From Hemerocallis citrina (lineage: Eukaryota; Streptophyta; Magnoliopsida; Asparagales; Asphodelaceae), in contig JACEHZ010000207.1 of NCBI GenBank assembly GCA_017893485.1, positions 1 to 64,000 of the forward strand: 64,000 nucleotides of DNA, given 5' to 3'. Shown one piece after another: positions 58,695-64,000 of this stretch (position 1 is the first letter of the stretch; the number at the start of each line of letters is the position of its first letter). The position numbers and the translations under genes are program-made. Below the pieces are notes generated by a model. It saw only the letters and a list, made by a program, of their open reading frames with translations, made no database searches and was not told where the DNA came from.

Positions 58695-61254
58695 TCAATA
58701 CCTACACAGTTAACAACTCGCACAGTTTAACATCACTTAATCAAGATAGGGCGATTCAAAAAGATCTCTCATCTCTCTCTCTCTCTCTCTCTGGCTTCCA
58801 CGCTCAGATCCGGCGTCCCCTTTCTCCAAACCCTACCCCTCCCTTCATTAAATCTCTTCCTCTCGTCGAGCTCTCCATACGTTCCCTTCAAGGTCATCTG
58901 TCTCTGTTCTCGTCCCACCCCTGTGTTCTTCCGACTTGCCGCCCCGTCCCAGCAGCGGCGTCCTCTGAAAGCCCTCCTCAGGGTTTCAGGCGTCCTCCTC
59001 AGGGTTTCAGGCGTCCTCCCCAGCGGTCCTCTTCATCAGGTCTTCAGCTTCCGGAAGCAGGTATCCCTCCTCTCTCCAATCCAGCGCGTTTGCACTCAGA
59101 TGGCTCCCCACTGCGCTCCTCAGCTCTCCCGGAGGGACCACCCTCAAAGATAGTAGCCACTGCTCTTGCGTTCTCCCTTACCAAATCACTGTAAGTCTAC
59201 TACCTCCTTTCGGCGACTTCATCGCTAGATTAGTTCGCTGCCTTTGGTGGTTCAGGCATGTCTGTGTGATTTGCCTGGCTGTTGCGGTTGAGCTCTTAGT
59301 CCTTTTGGGACTGTTTCTCTATCCCCATCTTCCGAGGTTCTTTAGACCCACCCTGGTTGGGTCTCCCTTTTTCCTCCTCTCTTTTTCTTTCCCTCTCATC
59401 CTCCCTCTTAGTAGTAGTTGACGGATATCACCTACTGACGTATTTCTTTCTCTCCCCCTTTGTCCTCTACCACGGTGTAGTGGCCTCTAATTTCTGCCGT
59501 ATCTCGGGTCGTTTCGACCCCGTAGTTCACATCCTTGGGCAACTTACTGGCTTTCCTTTTTGTTTCAATTGTCCAGTGCCTTTTGGAGTTTCGATTGGAG
59601 GCATTTTAGACCGGTTTCTACCATGTCTCAATTTGCTCCGGTAGCTAGACCTAACTGTTTAGCGACGATTCAGGTGTTGAAGAGTGATTCGTCTCCTCCT
59701 CTTTTGGCTAACTCTTATCCCCCTCGGTGCTCTCCCATCATCACTACTTCCCTTTCTGACTGTAAGTCCGTCCCGCTTTTGTTTTGTCACAGATGCCTCC
59801 TCCCTGGGCATTTTAAACGCGAGTGTGTGAATAAATTGAAGTGCTTTTTCTGTGACAGATTTGGTCACTCGTACAGTCGTTGCTTTACCCTTCAAAAACT
59901 CCTTGGTCTTCCCAGAGGCCACCCATTACCAGCCAAACTTCTCTCCTTTCTTAACTACCCTCTTTTAAAGCGCAAGATGCATGCTTGCTTGGCAAAGAAG
60001 GTCAGTTTTGGAGCTGGAAAGGACTTCGACTCTTCTGCAGTTGTTCCTTGTCCAGCTTTGAACTTCCCTTCTTCTTCCCCTGCTCGTTGTGTATCTCTTG
60101 CGACACTTCAACGTCCCAATATTGCTAACTTCTTTAAGGATCGCAAGGTTTTTTCGAACCGGGTCTTTTTCCCCCGATTGGGTTCTTACAAGGCTCGTCC
60201 ACATTCTTGTTCGGTGGCGCCTGCGTTGAGATTTAGTCTACTTATTACTTCTGGATTGGTTAAATCCGTTACTCCTTCGCACTCCTGGCTGAGCAGTGAG
60301 TTGGGGCACGTTCGCCCTCGCAGCATTTCATACCCTGTTCCTTCTGACAATGCAATTGATTATTTGGCGGTTCCTTCTTTATGTTATTATTTTCCCTGTT
60401 CTATGATCATTTCTTCTCCCAATCTCTCTACGCTCTATTTTCATTTTTCCGGGATGCATTTTCTCGTTGTATCAACATTTAGGGGTGCTATCGTCGACCC
60501 ATCATCTCCTTAGGGAGGTTTTGCATAGCCTGCACTCTTTGCCCCTCAAGTCGTCGCCGAGTCTAGATGGCTCTTCTTTCGATGGTTTTGCCTATCTTAC
60601 TAACTCCATCACTATATCCTCGTTGGTTGCCTCCAGTGTTCACTTTTCCCCGTCTTGCCCTTACATAGACGTAGCGCATTTGGTTGTCCCCGCTGAGTTG
60701 TCGTCCCCAGTGGTGAAGGTTGTCCCTCTCCCCGTTAAGCGGAAATACAATAAGCATGTCGGTAATAATGTGCAGATTCATGTGAGTGCGCGTCTTCTTG
60801 CTAGAAAAGCTAATTCTGTGTCAGCTCCTCAGCTTGTGCACAGTTGAGATTTCGCGTTGGCAGCCTGGCTATTTCTTTTGGTGCCGTTTATGCTTCTCTT
60901 TTGGTGCCGCGTTGGCAGCGTTGGCAGCCTGGCTGTCTCTTCATTTTTTTCCACTTGTGGGTGCGGGAGGGTGTGTTGGCTCCTTTTCGTGCGTCGCTTT
61001 TCGGGCTAAGCGCTTCGTCTCCCTGTTCGGTGGTTTTCATCTGTTGTATCGTAGTTTTCTTATAGGCGAGCTGTTCAGCCTTCTTTAAGTTAATTAGTTT
61101 GTATTTTTCTTTCTCCTTTTCCCTTGTTATTGCTTATTTAGTCTGTTTTACTTCTTGTAAAACCTCTGATGATGTGTCTGTAATTTACATTATTATTGAT
61201 TTATATATTTTTTGATGGCTGGAGCCTTTAGGCTCTATCCGATATATCAAAAAA
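58695..61254 (+). mobile_element. 2.56-kb ORF1-only LINE derivative
   Basis: Flanked by a perfect 16-bp duplication AAGTTTCGTATTTTCT (58679-58694 and 61255-61270) and ending in a short poly(A), so it was inserted by target-primed reverse transcription. It has a CT-rich 5' leader, one ORF1-type frame with CCHC knuckles (59623 onward), then a 3' UTR ending in the hairpin GGAGCCTTTAGGCTCT. No endonuclease or reverse transcriptase is present, so it depends on another LINE. Confidence 0.9.
59623..60847 (+). pseudogene. LINE ORF1-like protein with two CCHC knuckles
   Basis: Start chosen at ATG 59623 (MSQFAPVARPNCLATIQVLK). Knuckles CHRCLLPGHFKREC and CFFCDRFGHSYSRC, both CX2CX4HX4C, lie at residues about 56-89. 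The frame stops at 60513, while a second frame from about 60467 continues to 60847 and ends with a basic stretch VPLPVKRKYNKHV typical of ORF1 tails, so a single frameshift near 60470-60510 splits it. The N-terminal knuckle placement is like ORF1 of the LINE at 41-42 kb. Confidence 0.75.
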
Positions 61255-61270
61255 AAGTTTCGTATTTTCT

Positions 61271-64000
61271 GATCCACCAACAGCGCTTGCACGAATCAGA
61301 ATGTTGGCCTGTAGCATGAATATTGAGAATTTAGTTGAGTACAGATATTGTTGAATATATAGGTATATTCTCAATAAAATAGAATATTATTGTGTATAAT
61401 ATTCTATGGGGGCAACACGTGTACGTGTTGTATGCTAATTATTGGATCGATTTGACTGGCATAAAGCTCAGTACCGTAAACCCATCTAATCTCATATAAA
61501 AGCTGGCCTAGAGGTAGTGTTCTGTGATATTCTTCCAATACTGACAAGCAAAGAATAATATGTTAAACGGCTATGAGATATAAACCCTAATTCTAATTAC
61601 TCATCTTGATCTAACAATCTTAAGATATTAGACATTACCTTTAGCCGTCGCCGCCGTTTCCAACCAGAGGTGCCGTCGCCACCATCGTCGGTGCTGTCAC
61701 AGGCGGAAGGCACACCTCGTCGCGAGTGGGCCCAACCCCTATTTCTCCCTCGCCTCCTTCCCGAACACCCATCGTCGATCGCGAGCGAAACCCATCTCCC
61801 ATTGCGAGCGAAACCCATCTTCAACGCGAGTGAAACCCATCAAGATCGATCAGACTGACTGTAACCCTTGTTTTCATTAATACGTATTTTTAAAGTATTT
61901 TTCTGTATTCAAATAATCAGTATCTTATAACTATTTTTTTTTCCTAATTGATTTCGTTATTTAAACTATTTTTATAAACCCAATTGTTTATTCTAAGCCC
62001 AAATTCGTATTTGATTTTATTAAATTAATCCGAAGCCCAATTGTTTAATTGTTATTTTAAGCCCAATTCTATATTTTGATTTTTATTATACTTTTAACCT
62101 GAACCCAAAATTTAGCCAAACATCTTAATTATTTTATTTAATTACTTTGAGCCTCTTTTTAAGCCCAATCCCACTAACCAAAAACCCATATATTTGTACA
62201 GATTTGTTCTGCACCCTTACCCATATACAATTTATTCTCTTCCCCACTCTTCAATCCCGTACCCCAACTCCCCCCACCTTGCAGATGCACATTCTCCCAT
62301 GTCTCGTAACCACCCCCACTCTCTTTCACCCCCACTACTCCATTAATTACTATATTATTATACAAATCCCCTTACTCCCGTTCTCATTCTCTTTCACATT
62401 CAATCTCTCCCTCTCTGTTTCTCAACCAAGAACAGAAAAACCAAACAAAACAAACCCAACTCTCCTTCTCCTCCTTCTTCCATCTCCCGCTCTTCACTCA
62501 ATCACCCCCGACCCAACTTCGACTTCGCCCATCGAAACCTCGTCGCCAGTCATCACTGAGTCCCGCGCCCTTCTGCCGCCTTCGTCGCTCGAACCTTCGT
62601 CTTCTCCGTCGCTCACCTCCACCGCTCAGCCCCACACTGCATCGCAGTACACCTCGCACATCGCCGCTCGCCATTTCCCTGTGCTCCTCCCGCCGTCGCC
62701 CACAGTCAACCTCCGCCTGCCTTGCCGTCAACCGTCTCTCCTTGAGCGCGCTAGTCCCGTGAACCCCACTGCCTCCACTCCGCATTGTCTTCAACCTTCG
62801 ACTCAGTCGTCAGTCACCCCGCCGCTCGCCTCGCCCCATCTCCCGCTAGTCGTCGAAGCTCCCCAACCTTCCGTCGTCGCTCGTCGCAGTCATTAACCTC
62901 CTGTCTCCTCCTTCCGCCCGAACTTCCGCTCAAACCCGAAGCTTCGCTCGACGCACCTCGACCTCCCTCCCGTCGCCCCAAAGACCTCCAGTCGCAGCAC
63001 CCATTTCCCTGTCACCACTCCTCCCCATCGCAGTACTCTTCTTCCGCGCGTGCTCGCTCTCTCTCTCTCTCGTGAATTGGGAGGAAGTAGAACAGGGTGT
63101 ACTTGGGGTTATTGAATTGCTGGTGGTTGAGTGGGTGCATTGTTGCTGTTGGTGTTTTGGTGTTTGGGTTACTGTTTAGTTGTATTGGTGTATTGGTGTT
63201 TTGGTTGCTGTTTGGAGTTTTTGTTGGGGTGTTTGCTATTTGGAGTTACTGTTTGGAGTTTTGCTGACTTGGAGCTATTGAAGGGGTTGGATCACTTCAT
63301 TGCTATTTGGATTATTCAGAGTTTGCTATTTTGGCATGGCTGCCAAATATCTTGCACGTGTTCTGCTACCCGGGATACTGATCCCGTTATTCTGTCTTAA
63401 ATTTCATTGTCGTCAACTAACAGGCAAGTATCCCCTTGTACAAATTCATTGGTCTAGTACAAGCTCCTTTGTAAAATATCGCAAGTATATTTTTGACTCT
63501 ATTCGTATTGTATATAATCCATCGATCCCGTATTCGTACAAGATCGCGAATACTTTGTCACCCTATGCATTGCATGAACACGATACACATATTTATACTC
63601 TTATAATTATACATGATGTTGTGCATGAATTGCTTTTTACTAGGTTGCATGTTGTTATAATATCTTTTATTCTTGATTAAGTATTATACATGCCATTAGT
63701 CGTATCAATATGTTTTATAGACCCTAAAATATGTTTTTCTGCATTGCATAAGTCTTGATACTCGATCCTGTCATGTTATCCTTGCCATGTTACCCGTCCT
63801 TGTTATTGCATATAGTTATTGTTCATGTTTAATTGTAATAACAAGATAAGAAGCCGGGGTATAAAGGAAAAAGATTTAGTAGTGGGTAATATAGAAGAGC
63901 GTACTCGGACGGGGGCTCGTGGTTCCTCGCTGCAAATTGCAAGTTACAAGTTGCAAGTTTGCTAAATTACAGGTTTATATGTGCACGTTATAAGTTACAC
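61271..64000. other. Unresolved repeat-like region
   Basis: 61380-61600 has palindromic AATATTCTAT blocks and a CATATAAAAGC box (61496). 61630-61850 is rich in CGNCG and repeats GCGAGCGAAACCCATC three times. 61860-62170 repeats AAGCCCAAT. 62380-63080 is strongly pyrimidine-rich, and 63110-63290 has TTGGTGTTTTGGTG repeats. Long ORFs (62147-62896) are Pro/Ser/Thr-biased and lack any domain. It could be a large LTR running off the window; I cannot prove it. Confidence 0.4.

Noticed and set aside
62147..62896. 249-codon Pro/Ser/Thr-rich ORF
   Set aside because: Composition follows the CT-rich DNA; no domain, signal or conserved pattern, and neighbouring frames look alike.

Overview
The window is nuclear DNA of a flowering plant, most likely a eudicot. 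It is AT-rich and intron-rich, and it carries a plant initiator tRNA-Met gene, a plant-type beta-carbonic anhydrase gene with GT-AG introns, and several plant transposon classes: Helitrons, hAT, PIF/Harbinger-like elements, a Copia element, large solo LTRs and L1-type LINEs. The species cannot be fixed from the sequence. Only two loci look like functional host genes: the tRNA at 47215-47286 and the carbonic anhydrase at 52050-58504. Nearly everything else is layered transposon sequence and gene fragments moved or broken by it.

Layout. 1-8.7 kb: a broken RPA1-like (ssDNA-binding protein) gene on + that ends 0.4 kb before a clear Helitron 3' terminus (8693-8737), so it is probably the RPA gene of a decayed Helitron. 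Its second intron is inflated by a 0.6-kb Helitron, a 4.4-kb element with ~0.6-kb terminal inverted repeats seated between two (TA)n tracts, and a 160-bp MITE. 8.9-12.9 kb: a full-length but dead Copia element with 134-bp LTRs. 13.3-15 kb: two TIR/foldback elements. 16.5-29.8 kb: a candidate minus-strand Helitron carrying intron-containing fragments of an ArfGAP-C2 gene and a TGA-type bZIP gene plus a Rab GTPase tail. It is itself hit by a 3.6-kb solo LTR and a 0.9-kb hAT element. 30-42.3 kb: one minus-strand LINE cut into three pieces by two large solo LTRs (32215-35741 and 36462-40542). 43-46.6 kb: a foldback element and a solo LTR holding a Harbinger-like element, which in turn holds a 45-bp tandem array.

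47-64 kb: the tRNA gene, then a cluster of ~0.27-kb Helitrons and a 229-bp hAT MITE. The carbonic anhydrase gene follows (eight exons proposed; first exon looks like a chloroplast transit peptide). Its 2.8-kb first intron contains a Harbinger-like element with a nested Helitron. About 190 bp after its stop codon lies a 2.56-kb ORF1-only LINE derivative with a perfect 16-bp target duplication. The last 2.7 kb is pyrimidine- and GT-rich repeat-like DNA without a recognisable gene.

Insertion order can be read from the nesting: each solo LTR and DNA element has intact or nearly intact target duplications, and the interrupted reading frames rejoin when the inserts are removed in thought. All coordinates come from reading the sequence by eye; family assignments marked as inference need a database search.
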